DNA of 64,000 nt from Bacillus mesophilus (GCF_011008845.1 NZ_JAAIWM010000003.1:372001-436000); one strand, 5' to 3'. Positions 1 to 10,019 are shown, numbered from the stretch's first letter. Translations and numbers: made by a program. The notes: a model not told the origin generated them from the sequence alone.

Positions 1-57
1 AACTTTTCCATCAGGTGTTCTATATAAATGAGCGTCTATTACAAGTAATAACTTCAC
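1..57 (-). CDS. Glycosyltransferase-like protein, N-terminal fragment
   Basis: Only the first 19 codons are present; the gene runs off the left edge. It starts with GTG at 57, six bases after a GGGAGG ribosome binding site (64-69). The residues read MKLLLVIDAHLYRTPDGKV, a beginning typical of GT4-like glycosyltransferases in polysaccharide loci. It lies just downstream of the polymerase gene on the same strand, so it probably belongs to the same operon and would add a sugar to the repeat unit. The family call rests on very few residues plus context. Confidence 0.5.
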   Translation of the reverse strand, partial: MKLLLVIDAHLYRTPDGKV

Positions 58-101
58 TATTAACCTCCCATTTAGAATCAATTTCTAAGTCGATATTTTA
101 T

Positions 102-1448
102 TTATCTAACCTTACCAAACAGATTTAATACTTTTGAAAGAACAAAAAAAACTAAAGTAATAGCAATAACATAACTAGATGTCTGAACAATTTTCAAGTT
201 ACTTAATTGAAAGTTTAATATAATTAATCCGAAAATAATTATAGAAAACAAATTAAAATTAGATCTTTTCATATATAAATATGAAATTTTATATATCATC
301 CCTAAAATGTACATTCCTAAAAACACTCCAGGTATCCAAAAGTTCATAAACATAGTTCCAAGGGTTTCAGTTGGTAATGAAGAAGGAAATAATCTATTAA
401 ATGGTACTGAAGGTATAACATCCTGCCCATCCACTAATGTTCTCAAGTATACCCCTTCATCTACAGGTGGTTTATCACTATATAACCTACTGGGGATCGG
501 TGCTATTAAAAGATCGACATAACTTCTTCCTAACCAAATGTTTTTCAGATCAAAATGATTTGTAATAAATAAATAGTGGTCTACATAACTTATTTGCTGA
601 AAGACACTACCAGTACTCTCAATGACATCATTATAAATATGAGTAGGGTTATTAACTAAATTTTCAAATCCGTCAGGGCTTCTCAGTATCGGTATGACTA
701 CTATATAGATTAATAAAATAGGTACTAGTAAAAAGGTTTTTAAAGGTACTTTTTTAATGCGTACCACACCATAGTGCCATACAATTACGCATGTAACTAA
801 AAATTGCAAAGTCGGTTTTCGACCACCAAGGGTCGAAAGAGTAAAAGAAACAAGTAATATTAAAAGAAATAAAATTATATACTTTAGAATATTTTTTTTA
901 AACTTAAAGGTATATATAAAAGTATAGACAGATATATTAAGGAAGATAAACAATACTAGAGTATATCCATTACCAGATGTGAATTCTGCTCTATGTTGCA
1001 GGTTATTAATTAAAAAGTAAAAGCCACCTATATCATTTAAGAATATTAGGTAACCGAATAAGCCAATTAACCCGGAAGTTAAAAAAATGGTATTATATCT
1101 AATTCTACTCTCCTTAAATTTAAGAACTGGGATACTAGAGATAAAAGCATTTGGAATTCTAAATTTCAAACCAAAAAGCAAACCTATAAATCCGATTATT
1201 TGTACTAATCCATAAAATGATATAATTTGATCTAATTCATTATATTGAAAATGTCTACTTATATTGTGATTAATCACATCATTATTGATACTAATAGATA
1301 ATAAATATGGAACAGTAGTTAAGACTAAAAAGAAACAAGAAATCATTAGCGGGGACAACAAATCTCCACCTTTGTTTCTCCAAATTATCATTGGAGTTAA
1401 GAAAAAAACTAATAGTATTAAACTAACAACAAAAATAATCATATGCAC
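102..1448 (-). CDS. Wzy-like polysaccharide repeat-unit polymerase
   Basis: A 448-residue, very hydrophobic protein with about ten or more membrane segments and a larger extracytoplasmic loop near residues 255-345 that holds Arg-rich, Pro-rich stretches (PIPSRLYSDKPP). This is the layout of O-antigen/capsule polymerases (Wzy), which join lipid-linked repeat units outside the membrane; sequence conservation in that family is low, so topology and context carry the call. It sits next to a flippase and sugar-nucleotide genes. The longest frame begins at GTG 1448; an in-frame ATG at 1442 is an alternative, with AGAAGGG just upstream. Confidence 0.75.
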   Translation of the reverse strand: MHMIIFVVSLILLVFFLTPMIIWRNKGGDLLSPLMISCFFLVLTTVPYLLSISINNDVINHNISRHFQYNELDQIISFYGLVQIIGFIGLLFGLKFRIPNAFISSIPVLKFKESRIRYNTIFLTSGLIGLFGYLIFLNDIGGFYFLINNLQHRAEFTSGNGYTLVLFIFLNISVYTFIYTFKFKKNILKYIILFLLILLVSFTLSTLGGRKPTLQFLVTCVIVWHYGVVRIKKVPLKTFLLVPILLIYIVVIPILRSPDGFENLVNNPTHIYNDVIESTGSVFQQISYVDHYLFITNHFDLKNIWLGRSYVDLLIAPIPSRLYSDKPPVDEGVYLRTLVDGQDVIPSVPFNRLFPSSLPTETLGTMFMNFWIPGVFLGMYILGMIYKISYLYMKRSNFNLFSIIIFGLIILNFQLSNLKIVQTSSYVIAITLVFFVLSKVLNLFGKVR

Positions 1449-1522
1449 TTAACCCTTCTAGTCTTTGTCTATTTTTCTTAGATGAACAATTAATTTTGTT
1501 TTTTCCTAAATTTAATATGGAT

Positions 1523-2773
1523 TCATACTTTGTATCTGAATATAACAATTGATATAAATAGCCTAATGATATTTGAAAGAATAACGGAATAAACCGCCCC
1601 ATCTATACCATACAAAGGAATAAATATCAAAGAAAAAATGAAAGTAATTATTGTAGAAGTTATCATTATAGGTACTTGGACTGTGTATTTTTTTACTGCT
1701 ATTAACGCAGTTGAAATAAAACTAGTGGTATACCAAAACAGTCCCGCAATCATCATGAAAGTTAGAGTATACTTTAAATCACTATAATCATTGGTATACA
1801 ATATAGAAAGAATAGTATCCCCATAAAAGTAACTTGCCAATATACTAAATGAAGATACGACAAAACCAAATAACATAAGATTTTTCAAAAGCTTGTAAAA
1901 GGTCACAGCATCCTTATTAACGTAGTATTTTGCTAATCTAGGAATCGCGGCGTGGCATAACGCAGAAATAACAGTTCCAAAGGCTATCATGATATTCATT
2001 ATTGAAGAATAAAATCCTACATTTCTCTCGTCCATAAAATATTGTATCATGAATCTAGGTAAATTAGAGTTTAATGAGTCTAAACCCGCAACAAAGCCTA
2101 AAGGTAACCCCAATACTATAAGTTGCTTACTATTATTTTTAAGTATTATAAGTACATTCTTACCTTTTGTTAATATTTTCTTCCTATTATTTAAATGAAC
2201 TACCCATTTTAAATTATAAAATAAGAAAATCGCTAAAAATGAAATAGACTGGAATAAAATAGATATAAGAATACTTCCAAAGACTATTAGACTGATAGTA
2301 AAAAGAATAACTGACAATAAGCTTTGTAATATTTTTGAGTAGGAAAGAATATCCATTCTTTCCTTTTGTTGAAATAACCCGTGTGAAACATCTGATATCG
2401 ACTCAAAAAAACGGTATAATGCCATTGCTAAAATTATTAATTTTGTATCAAATATAAAATCGCTTAACAAAACTATAAAAGCTGTAACTACCAGCCCAAT
2501 AGCACTTGTTAAAACTCTCGTATAAAAATAATCATTAAATTCATATAATTGAACATAATCCGCTGCTTGAATACTTCTGAAGTTCATACCTAAAAACAAG
2601 AAAATTGGAATAGTAATAGCCAGGCCTAGAGAATATTGTCCTAACACCTCAGGTGAATTAACCTTAGCAATTATTACAATAATAACCCACTGACTAAAGG
2701 CAAACACTGTATTACCCATAATTGAATACATAAAGCTATTTTTCAAAGAAATTTGACTTGTAATTGGCTTCAA
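1523..2773 (-). CDS. Wzx-like polysaccharide flippase (MATE/MVF fold)
   Basis: An integral membrane protein of about 416 residues with some twelve predicted membrane segments, typical in length of Wzx flippases that move undecaprenyl-linked repeat units across the membrane. Start: the open frame extends to GTG 2830 and has an ATG at 2788, but neither has a good ribosome binding site. A TTG at 2773 is preceded at nine bases by GGAG, and conserved-looking sequence (ITSQISLKNSFMYS) begins shortly after, so I prefer it. It pairs with the polymerase gene downstream and points to Wzx/Wzy-dependent assembly. Confidence 0.75.
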   Translation of the reverse strand: MKPITSQISLKNSFMYSIMGNTVFAFSQWVIIVIIAKVNSPEVLGQYSLGLAITIPIFLFLGMNFRSIQAADYVQLYEFNDYFYTRVLTSAIGLVVTAFIVLLSDFIFDTKLIILAMALYRFFESISDVSHGLFQQKERMDILSYSKILQSLLSVILFTISLIVFGSILISILFQSISFLAIFLFYNLKWVVHLNNRKKILTKGKNVLIILKNNSKQLIVLGLPLGFVAGLDSLNSNLPRFMIQYFMDERNVGFYSSIMNIMIAFGTVISALCHAAIPRLAKYYVNKDAVTFYKLLKNLMLFGFVVSSFSILASYFYGDTILSILYTNDYSDLKYTLTFMMIAGLFWYTTSFISTALIAVKKYTVQVPIMITSTIITFIFSLIFIPLYGIDGAVYSVILSNIIRLFISIVIFRYKV

Positions 2774-2908
2774 GTTTAAATGCTCCATTACTTTTAAAAT
2801 AAGATAAAAATTATACTTTATTGTATACACTTAAAATTATTGGTGTAAAAACAAATTAATAATTTCTACATGATAGTTTCAAAAAGTTATATCACTATAT
2901 ATAATTTT

Positions 2909-4036
2909 TTATTTCTTTCCCCATATAACTCTATTTACATAATCCGTATAAGACAATATTATCCTAAGTACCTTATCCGAAACATTAGGCATACTATAGT
3001 CGCTAACAAATCTTAGAGTATCATCTACTTGAGTTTCTAGAATATCTAACCCTTGCAAAATTCTTTTCTTCTTAAGCCCTACCATCATCACCGAAGCCTC
3101 TTCCATTGCCTCTGGCCTCTCATGAGCTTGTCTAATATTTAGTGCTCTAAAACCAAGAATAGAAGACTCCTCACTAATTGTTCCACTATCACTTAGGACA
3201 GCTTTTGACATAATTTGTAGTTTTACATAGTCATTAAACCCTAGGGGCTTCAACGTTTTAACCAGTGGATTAAACTTAATGCCTTTAGCTTCAATCATTT
3301 TTCTTGTTCTAGGATGTGTACTTACAATCACCGGCATATTATATTTTTCAGCTATAGCATTTAAACTATCAACTAGGTCTAAGAAGTTCGATTCTGAATT
3401 AATATTTTCTTCTCTGTGTGCTGAGACAACGAAGTAGTTTCCTTCTTTAAGTTCCAATCTCTCTAGAACATCTGAGTTCTCAATATCATGTTTTCTAGAG
3501 TTAAGAACTTCATACATTGGGCTTCCTGTTTTTATAATTCTATCTGAAGCAAAACCCTCTCTAAGAAGATATTCTCTAGCAATATCACTATACGTTAAAT
3601 TAATGTCAGCTGTATGGTCAACTATTTTTCTGTTAGTCTCTTCAGGCACCCTTTGATCAAAGCATCTGTTTCCAGCCTCCATGTGGAAGATTGGAATATG
3701 TCTTCTCTTAGCAGCAATCGCACATAAACAGCTATTTGTATCTCCCAGAACTAAAAATGCATCTGGTTTTACTTCTTCCATTATTGGATCAATTTTAACA
3801 AGAATATTCCCTATCGTCTCTACAGCCGTTCCAGTAGCTGCATTAAGAAAATAATCCGGTTTCTTTAAATTAAAGTCATTAAAAAAAACTTCATTTAATT
3901 CATAATCATAATTTTGACCAGTATGGACTAAGGTATGTTCTATTGCATTTGATTCTTCTAATTTATTAATAACAGCTGACAGTCTAATAATCTCCGGTCT
4001 AGTACCTACCACTGTCATGACTTTTAATTTTTCCAT
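2909..4036 (-). CDS. capG: UDP-N-acetylglucosamine 2-epimerase family, CapG/FnlC type
   Basis: A 375-residue non-hydrolysing 2-epimerase of the WecB fold. Visible motifs are TVVGTRPEIIRL near the N terminus, LGDTNSCL, HMEAGNRCFDQRVPEETNR (active-site region) and SDSGTISEES near residue 285, which grips the nucleotide. In the CapE-CapF-CapG (FnlABC) pathway this enzyme makes the last change, epimerising UDP-N-acetyl-L-pneumosamine to UDP-N-acetyl-L-fucosamine. It directly follows the capF homologue, with four bases between them, and a GGAG-type site precedes the start. The specific CapG assignment rests mainly on this linkage, since WecB itself is very similar. Confidence 0.88.
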   Translation of the reverse strand: MEKLKVMTVVGTRPEIIRLSAVINKLEESNAIEHTLVHTGQNYDYELNEVFFNDFNLKKPDYFLNAATGTAVETIGNILVKIDPIMEEVKPDAFLVLGDTNSCLCAIAAKRRHIPIFHMEAGNRCFDQRVPEETNRKIVDHTADINLTYSDIAREYLLREGFASDRIIKTGSPMYEVLNSRKHDIENSDVLERLELKEGNYFVVSAHREENINSESNFLDLVDSLNAIAEKYNMPVIVSTHPRTRKMIEAKGIKFNPLVKTLKPLGFNDYVKLQIMSKAVLSDSGTISEESSILGFRALNIRQAHERPEAMEEASVMMVGLKKKRILQGLDILETQVDDTLRFVSDYSMPNVSDKVLRIILSYTDYVNRVIWGKK

Positions 4037-4040
4037 TTAT

Positions 4041-5150
4041 TTATACCTCCAAGAAATAGGTGTCTGGCTTTTCTGGATTAAAATACTCGTTTGCCCACAT
4101 AATCGTGACCATATCGGTATCCCCTAGATTTTCAATATTATGTGTGTAACCAGTAGGTATATCAACTACTTCTAATTTTTCTCCACTTACAAAATATTCG
4201 ATGACTTTAACTGAATCAATCTTTCTAAAACGAATAACCCCTTTTCCACTTACCACAAGGAATTTCTCATTCTTTGTGTGATGCCAATGATTGCCCTTTG
4301 TGATACCTGGTTTAGAAATATTCACAGAAACCTGTCCTCTATCTGGGGTTTTAATAAACTCTGTAAAAGACCCTCTTTGATCTACGTTCATCTTAAGGTC
4401 ATAACTAAACTGGTCTTCCGGCAGATAACTCAAATACGTACTATATAACTTTTTCGTAAAAGGTTCAGACATATTTGGAACAGCTCGTTCTTCACGACTT
4501 TTCTTAAATGAATAAATAAGTTCTACAATTTCACCAAGTGTAATCGTATGAACTATTGGAACTTCACAAAAATCTCCCTTATTATTTTCTTTACCTTTTA
4601 AAGCATTGATAAATTCACCAACTACATCATCTATATAAACTAAGTTCATTACTACGCTAGGATCATTCACATTAATCGGTAAAACGTGTGCAACGTTATG
4701 ACAAAATGTAGCTACTGCACTATTGTAATTTGGTCTACACCATTTCCCAAAAACATTTGGTAAACGATAGACAAGTACTTTTGCACCAGTTTCTTTACTA
4801 TAATCGAAAAACAAGTCTTCACCAGCTTTTTTACTGATCCCATAAGGATTATCTAGTTCAGCCTGTGTAGATGAAGAAATCATTACGGGACAAGTATTTT
4901 TGTGTTTTTTCAATGTTTCTAGTAATGTTGATGAAAAACCATAATTACCGTCCATAAATTCTGACTGGTCCTTTGGACGATTTACTCCTGCTAGATGAAA
5001 CACGAAATCCGCTTCTTTACAATATTCTTCAAGTAATACTTGATCAGTTTCCCTACTGAATTCAAAGATATCTGTGTAATTTTGATTTCTTAACTCTGCG
5101 ATTAAGTTTTTACCTACAAACCCTTTTGCACCAGTCACTAATATCTTCAT
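4041..5150 (-). CDS. capF: CapF/FnlB-type bifunctional reductase with C-terminal cupin
   Basis: A 369-residue two-domain protein. The N-terminal short-chain dehydrogenase domain has the nucleotide motif TGAKGFVGKNL and the YGISK active site (YxxxK). From about residue 245 a cupin follows, with the metal-binding stretch GNHWHHTKNEKF. CapF proteins act on the product of CapE: the cupin domain epimerises C3 and the dehydrogenase domain reduces the 4-keto group with NADPH, giving UDP-N-acetyl-L-talosamine-type sugar for CapG. The start overlaps the capE stop (ATGA), indicating translational coupling. Confidence 0.93.
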   Translation of the reverse strand: MKILVTGAKGFVGKNLIAELRNQNYTDIFEFSRETDQVLLEEYCKEADFVFHLAGVNRPKDQSEFMDGNYGFSSTLLETLKKHKNTCPVMISSSTQAELDNPYGISKKAGEDLFFDYSKETGAKVLVYRLPNVFGKWCRPNYNSAVATFCHNVAHVLPINVNDPSVVMNLVYIDDVVGEFINALKGKENNKGDFCEVPIVHTITLGEIVELIYSFKKSREERAVPNMSEPFTKKLYSTYLSYLPEDQFSYDLKMNVDQRGSFTEFIKTPDRGQVSVNISKPGITKGNHWHHTKNEKFLVVSGKGVIRFRKIDSVKVIEYFVSGEKLEVVDIPTGYTHNIENLGDTDMVTIMWANEYFNPEKPDTYFLEV

Positions 5151-6169
5151 GATTGATTCCAGCCTTTCAACTCTTCACGAACATAATCTAGCATTAATAA
5201 TTTGTCTTTAATTCCCTCAATAGATAATCTCTCCGTATTATGAGAGTTGTACTCCTCTTCAGAGGATAACTTCTGATCGCCTTCTACGAAATACTTATCA
5301 TAGTTTAGATCTCTTTTGTCAGCAGGAACACGATAAAACCCACCTAAGTCTTGAGCAACTACATGCTCTTCCCTAGTCAGTAATGTTTCATACAACTTTT
5401 CTCCGTGACGTGTACCAATAACTTTGATTTCATTATCTACATTAAATAACTCCTTAAGAGCTTGTGCTAAATCTCCAATAGTTGATGCGGGAGATTTTTG
5501 GACCATGATGTCTCCAGCTTCAGCATTTTCGAATGCAAATACTACTAATTTTACAGCTTCTTCAAGACTCATTAGAAATCTAGTCATATTGGGATCTGTA
5601 ACAGTTATAGGTTGTCCGTTTTTTATCTGTTCAATAAATAGAGGAATTACTGAACCTCTTGATGCCATAACATTCCCATAACGTGTACCACAAATAAGAG
5701 TTCTATTAGGATCTACTGTATTTGACTTGGCTACAAATACCTTTTCCATCATTGCTTTCGAAATGCCCATAGCGTTTATTGGATAAGCAGCCTTATCTGT
5801 AGATAAGCAAATAACTTTCGTTACATTATTTTCAATAGCTGCAGTAAGAACATTTTCTGTACCAATCACATTAGTTTTTACAGCTTCTAGAGGGAAGAAC
5901 TCACACGAAGGTACTTGTTTAAGTGCTGCTGCATGAAAAATGTAATCCACACCGTACATAGCATTTTTTACACTTGCTAAATCACGTACGTCTCCTAAAT
6001 AAAATTTGAGTTTATCATTTTTATAAAGCTTTCGCATATCATCCTGTTTCTTTTCATCTCTTGAAAAAATTCTGATTTCCTTTATATCTGTATCTAAGAA
6101 CCTATTCATTACAGCATTGCCAAAAGAACCTGTGCCGCCTGTAATAAGTAGAGTTTTATCTTTAAACAT
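5147..6169 (-). CDS. capE: UDP-GlcNAc 4,6-dehydratase/5-epimerase, CapE/FnlA type
   Basis: A 340-residue soluble short-chain dehydrogenase with the nucleotide motif TGGTGSFG (residues 10-17) and STDK at 123-126. The usual catalytic YxxxK is here Met134-Gly-Ile-Ser-Lys138, a Tyr-to-Met change that I recall for CapE and PglF-type enzymes. It starts UDP-L-FucNAc synthesis by inverting 4,6-dehydration of UDP-GlcNAc. It has no membrane segments, unlike the long dehydratase at 11.8-13.6 kb, which should serve a separate sugar. GAGG eight bases before ATG supports the start. Confidence 0.93.
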   Translation of the reverse strand: MFKDKTLLITGGTGSFGNAVMNRFLDTDIKEIRIFSRDEKKQDDMRKLYKNDKLKFYLGDVRDLASVKNAMYGVDYIFHAAALKQVPSCEFFPLEAVKTNVIGTENVLTAAIENNVTKVICLSTDKAAYPINAMGISKAMMEKVFVAKSNTVDPNRTLICGTRYGNVMASRGSVIPLFIEQIKNGQPITVTDPNMTRFLMSLEEAVKLVVFAFENAEAGDIMVQKSPASTIGDLAQALKELFNVDNEIKVIGTRHGEKLYETLLTREEHVVAQDLGGFYRVPADKRDLNYDKYFVEGDQKLSSEEEYNSHNTERLSIEGIKDKLLMLDYVREELKGWNQS

Positions 6170-6188
6170 GTATTAAACCTCTTTCCTT

Positions 6189-7400
6189 TTATTTGAAGTG
6201 GCTCATAATTATTTCATATGAGTGCTTTGCGGTATAATTACTATCTAAATACTCCCTAGCGTTTTCGCCCATTTGTATTCTCAATTGCTTTTTACATAGT
6301 GCCTGCACGTGCCTATTGAATTCTTTAATATTACCACTCTCGCACCAATAGCCAAACTTTCCTTTTTCAATAACATGTCCGATATCAGTGTTTATATCAG
6401 TTGCTGCTAGCACAGGCATGGAAGCCTGCATATAAGAAAGCATCCTTGATGGAAAGTTAGGTATTGTAAATCTCTTATCCAAAAATATTAGTCCAACATC
6501 ACACGAATTAGCTAAAAGCTCATAATCATCTTTAGGCAACTGAGAAAATAATTGTGCATTCGTTAACTTAGCATTATCCATAAAAGTTTTTAATTTATTA
6601 AACTCTGTTCCCGCTCCAGCAATGACAAAATACACTTGATCATTATTTTCATTTGTTCTCAAGCACTCAATTAAAAAATCAAGTCCTTGAGGTTTTCCTA
6701 AGTTTCCACCATAAATAAACACTGTTTTATTTTGGGGAATATTATATTTCTCTTTAATTTCCGATATCTTCTGTTCATTCTTTATTACACTCTGGGGGTC
6801 TATGCTATTAGGGCAAACCTCAACAATTTCCCGAGGTATCTCTGAATTATGTTGTATTATAAAATCTACATTCGCTTTTGACATACAACCTATATAATCA
6901 GATATTTGGTATAGCTTTTTTTCTTTAGTTCTAAAATAGTTATATAGTAATCCTTTAAAACCACCTCTTGCTAACATTCCAAGATCTATTGCATTTTGTG
7001 GAAATATATCCTTCAAAAGCAAATATGCCTTTGCATTGTCTCGTTTCTTTACGTACTCAACAGCTTTTTGTAATGTTATAGGTGGCGTCGAATATACAAC
7101 TAAGTCAAATTTAACATCATGAAAATACTTTTTTATACCTTGTAAGAATTTTGACTCCAAGGTAAGCGTAGAAATACCCTTTTCTATTAAATTTGTTTTT
7201 TGAGTATTCCCTATCTGTAGTTTTAGAATTTTATTACTCTTATTGTCTATTAACTTTGTTGGTTGTTGCTTTCTCTTTTCAGTGGGAGAAATAATATATA
7301 CGTTATGGCCACCTTTTTCAAACTCTCGCATCAAATCAGTGTATATTCCATTTTCCTTAATTGTTGAGAAATCTAGTAGTGTTAAAAAAAGTATATTCAT
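6189..7400 (-). CDS. GT4 family glycosyltransferase (WbuB-like)
   Basis: A 403-residue retaining-type glycosyltransferase with two Rossmann-like halves. The N terminus (MNILFLTLLDFSTIKENGIYTDL) is the acceptor domain; the C-terminal half has VFIYGGNLGKPQGLDFLI and the PSRMLSYMQASMPVLA stretch that binds the nucleotide sugar. Such genes lie beside fnlABC/capEFG in other species, where WbuB is thought to add L-FucNAc. By position (immediately upstream of capE in the operon) I infer that it transfers FucNAc to the first sugar. Acceptor and linkage cannot be read from sequence. Confidence 0.82.
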   Translation of the reverse strand: MNILFLTLLDFSTIKENGIYTDLMREFEKGGHNVYIISPTEKRKQQPTKLIDNKSNKILKLQIGNTQKTNLIEKGISTLTLESKFLQGIKKYFHDVKFDLVVYSTPPITLQKAVEYVKKRDNAKAYLLLKDIFPQNAIDLGMLARGGFKGLLYNYFRTKEKKLYQISDYIGCMSKANVDFIIQHNSEIPREIVEVCPNSIDPQSVIKNEQKISEIKEKYNIPQNKTVFIYGGNLGKPQGLDFLIECLRTNENNDQVYFVIAGAGTEFNKLKTFMDNAKLTNAQLFSQLPKDDYELLANSCDVGLIFLDKRFTIPNFPSRMLSYMQASMPVLAATDINTDIGHVIEKGKFGYWCESGNIKEFNRHVQALCKKQLRIQMGENAREYLDSNYTAKHSYEIIMSHFK

Positions 7401-7402
7401 CC

Positions 7403-8020
7403 TTAAACTCTCCTCACTGGGACGCCTATATAAGTTCCAGTTTCATTTATATCCTTAACCACAACTGAACCTGCCCCAGTTTTGCATCCACTTGCGATGT
7501 TTACGTTATTACTTACTATAGTACCAATTCCTAACCATGTTAACTGGCCAACTTTCACTGTGCCAGCTAAATGTGAACCAGGTGAAATATGAACATAATC
7601 CTCAATTGTATTGTCGTGGTCGATCGAAGTACTTGTATTTATAATGCATCCTTTTCCGATTTTAGTGCAGCAATTAATTACGACTCCTGCCATGATAGCT
7701 GTACCAGAAGCTATGTCAACCTGTTCTCCAATAACAGTATTAGGATGAATTAACGTTGGTATGCTTGCACCTTCAGTTTCAAGCCTTTCTTGAATTTTTT
7801 TGCGAGTTGCGTTATTCCCAACACCTACAAAAATGTCCCAACCATTTATATGTTCAATAGCTTTATCAGACTTCCCAACAACTTCTAACCCCATCGATAA
7901 TTTAATGTTTTGGTTATCATCTAAAAAAGCAATACTCTGCCATTTATTCATTTTTAATGCGATATCAGCTACAACTTTACCATGTCCGCTAGCACCAATT
8001 ATGAGAAGTTTGTTTTTCAT
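7403..8020 (-). CDS. epsM: PglD/EpsM-type sugar-nucleotide N-acetyltransferase
   Basis: A 205-residue NeuD/PglD-family acetyltransferase. The N-terminal Rossmann part (LLIIGASGHGKVVADIA) binds the UDP-sugar; from about residue 95 the hexapeptide repeats of a left-handed beta helix follow (IMAGVVINCCTKIGKGCIIN). The stretch SIDHDNTIEDYVHISPG contains the expected catalytic histidine. In the bacillosamine pathway PglD acetylates the 4-amino group made by PglE using acetyl-CoA. It overlaps the phosphoglycosyl transferase gene by four bases and follows the aminotransferase, so the three-gene PglE-C-D unit is intact. Confidence 0.88.
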   Translation of the reverse strand: MKNKLLIIGASGHGKVVADIALKMNKWQSIAFLDDNQNIKLSMGLEVVGKSDKAIEHINGWDIFVGVGNNATRKKIQERLETEGASIPTLIHPNTVIGEQVDIASGTAIMAGVVINCCTKIGKGCIINTSTSIDHDNTIEDYVHISPGSHLAGTVKVGQLTWLGIGTIVSNNVNIASGCKTGAGSVVVKDINETGTYIGVPVRRV

Positions 8021-8661
8021 GATTCCATTCGTTCCTTGTTAGTTCCCTTAAAATGTTCCATCGTCGCTGCAGTTTCTGAGTTGATACCTTCCCTAACAAA
8101 TACCTTTTTCATCGTTAGAAAAATAATCTTCCAATCTCCTACAAAACTGACATTATCTACATATTCCACATCTAGATTAAATTTATCTTCCCAACTGATT
8201 GCATTCCTACCACTAACTTGAGCTAATCCTGATAAACCAGGTCTAACTTTGTGTCGGCGTTTTTGATGCTCATTGTAAAGGGGAAGGTATTGTACTAACA
8301 ATGGTCTAGGGCCAATAATAGACATATCACCTTTTAATATATTGAAGAGCTCCGGTAGTTCATCGAGTGATGTTGAACGTAGGAACCTACCAAACTTCGT
8401 CAACCTTATACTGTCCGGTAATAAATCACCATTATCATCTCTTTCATCTGTCATTGTTCTAAACTTATACATCATAAAGACCTCTTCATTAATACCCGGA
8501 CGTTGCTGCTTAAACAATACCGGACTCCCTAGTTTAGTTCTTACTAAGATAGCTACTACTAAAAGAACAGGACTTAGTGCTACAATAGCCATCAATGACA
8601 ATATGAAATCCATCGGTCTTTTTATAAACCTTCTATAAAATCTACCTTTTGAATGACTCAT
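8017..8661 (-). CDS. epsL: PglC/EpsL-type phosphoglycosyl transferase
   Basis: A 214-residue monotopic phosphoglycosyl transferase: basic N terminus, one re-entrant hydrophobic stretch (residues 15-37), then the catalytic Asp-Glu in TSLDELPEL, plus GDMSIIGPRPLL and VRPGLSGLAQVSGR. It transfers a sugar-1-phosphate from UDP-sugar to undecaprenyl phosphate and so starts each repeat unit on the inner face of the membrane. The short length (no extra N-terminal helices as in WbaP) fits PglC/EpsL, which favour UDP-N,N'-diacetylbacillosamine-like sugars. Neighbours make exactly that sugar. Confidence 0.92.
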   Translation of the reverse strand: MSHSKGRFYRRFIKRPMDFILSLMAIVALSPVLLVVAILVRTKLGSPVLFKQQRPGINEEVFMMYKFRTMTDERDDNGDLLPDSIRLTKFGRFLRSTSLDELPELFNILKGDMSIIGPRPLLVQYLPLYNEHQKRRHKVRPGLSGLAQVSGRNAISWEDKFNLDVEYVDNVSFVGDWKIIFLTMKKVFVREGINSETAATMEHFKGTNKERMES

Positions 8662-9791
8662 TATTTACACCACAATTTCTTTATAATTTCTACAATTTTC
8701 GCCAAGTCGGCATCCGTTATCTTCGTATCAGACGGCAAACAAACACCATTCTCAAACAACTTCTCCGATACATCCGTTCCAACAAAATTATAATTCTCAA
8801 AGAAAGGTTGCATATGCATAGGCTTCCAAATCGGTCTTGACTCGATATTCTCAGCTTCCAACGCTTCAAATATATCAATTGGCCTCACTTTACCAGTTAA
8901 CGTCATTGAGCTTAACCAGTAATTCGGTGCATCCCAATCAGTGTTAGGCATAAACTGGACTCCTTCAAGCTCACCAAGTTCTCTCTTATAAAATTCATAG
9001 ATATAATTCTTCTTTTCTACACGTTGATCTAAAACTTTTAACTGCCCTCTACCAATACCAGCAACAACATTACTCATTCGGTAATTGAACCCTAATTCGC
9101 TATGTTGGTAGTGTCTAGCTTGGTCTCTAGATTGAGTTGCCCAGAATCTTACTTTAGCAATTCTCTCTTCATTATTAGAAACAAGCATCCCACCACCGGA
9201 AGTCGTAATAATTTTGTTTCCATTGAAAGAGAAGATGCCATAATCGCCAAATGTTCCAGTATGCTTACCTTTATAGTAAGTTCCTAAACTTTCAGCAGCA
9301 TCTTCTATTAAAACAACATTATGCTTCTTACAAAGTTCTACGATTCTATCCATATCGGCAGACAAACCATAAAGGTGAACTACGATGACTGCTTTTACTT
9401 CGGGGTACTTTTGAAAAGCTTCTTCTAAAGCTTCCGGGCACATATTCCATGTTTCATAATTACTATCTATAAATACTGGAACAGCATTTTGATAGATAAT
9501 CGGATTAGCTGTAGCTGAGAACGTAAGAGTTGGACAAAAGACGATATCCCCCTCACCAACACCAGCGGCTTTTAATGCTAAATGAATAGCTGCAGTACCA
9601 GACGAAAGAGCTGCTGCTGCTTTAGAGCCAACTTTTTCTGCTAGTTCCCTTTCAAATCCATTTACGTTTTCTCCTAGAGGGGCGATCCAGTTTGTATCAA
9701 AAGCTTCCTTTACATATTCCATTTCATAACCTTCATCACTCATATGAGGTGATGAAAGAAAAATTCTCTCGTTCACTTTTGTTGTCTCCAT
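8661..9791 (-). CDS. epsN: DegT/DnrJ/EryC1 PLP aminotransferase, PglE/EpsN type
   Basis: A 376-residue sugar aminotransferase with ALSSGTAAIHLAL early, VVLIEDAAESLG (Asp that holds the PLP ring nitrogen) and SFNGNKIITTSGGG, whose lysine forms the PLP Schiff base. It should aminate the 4-keto sugar made by the EpsC/PglF-type dehydratase, with glutamate as donor. The stop touches the start of the phosphoglycosyl transferase gene (one shared base). AAGGAAG stands seven bases before ATG. A 397-bp untranslated stretch with a candidate RNA structure precedes it, so expression of everything downstream may depend on that leader. Confidence 0.92.
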   Translation of the reverse strand: METTKVNERIFLSSPHMSDEGYEMEYVKEAFDTNWIAPLGENVNGFERELAEKVGSKAAAALSSGTAAIHLALKAAGVGEGDIVFCPTLTFSATANPIIYQNAVPVFIDSNYETWNMCPEALEEAFQKYPEVKAVIVVHLYGLSADMDRIVELCKKHNVVLIEDAAESLGTYYKGKHTGTFGDYGIFSFNGNKIITTSGGGMLVSNNEERIAKVRFWATQSRDQARHYQHSELGFNYRMSNVVAGIGRGQLKVLDQRVEKKNYIYEFYKRELGELEGVQFMPNTDWDAPNYWLSSMTLTGKVRPIDIFEALEAENIESRPIWKPMHMQPFFENYNFVGTDVSEKLFENGVCLPSDTKITDADLAKIVEIIKKLWCK

Positions 9792-10019
9792 CTATATACT
9801 TCCTTCCATCGTTAAGTTAATATTTTAGTAGATTAGGACTTACTTGGAATCTTCAAAACTATTACTCCAACCAACTTCTAAACCACTAAAATCGTTATCT
9901 ACTTCTGATAGCCACCTCGTAATATCTATTCAATCTACCAAGAAAATACGAATTAGATATTCACTTCATAACCATCCAAAACCGAGTTTCTTCCTATTAT
10001 ATATACCAACTAACAAATA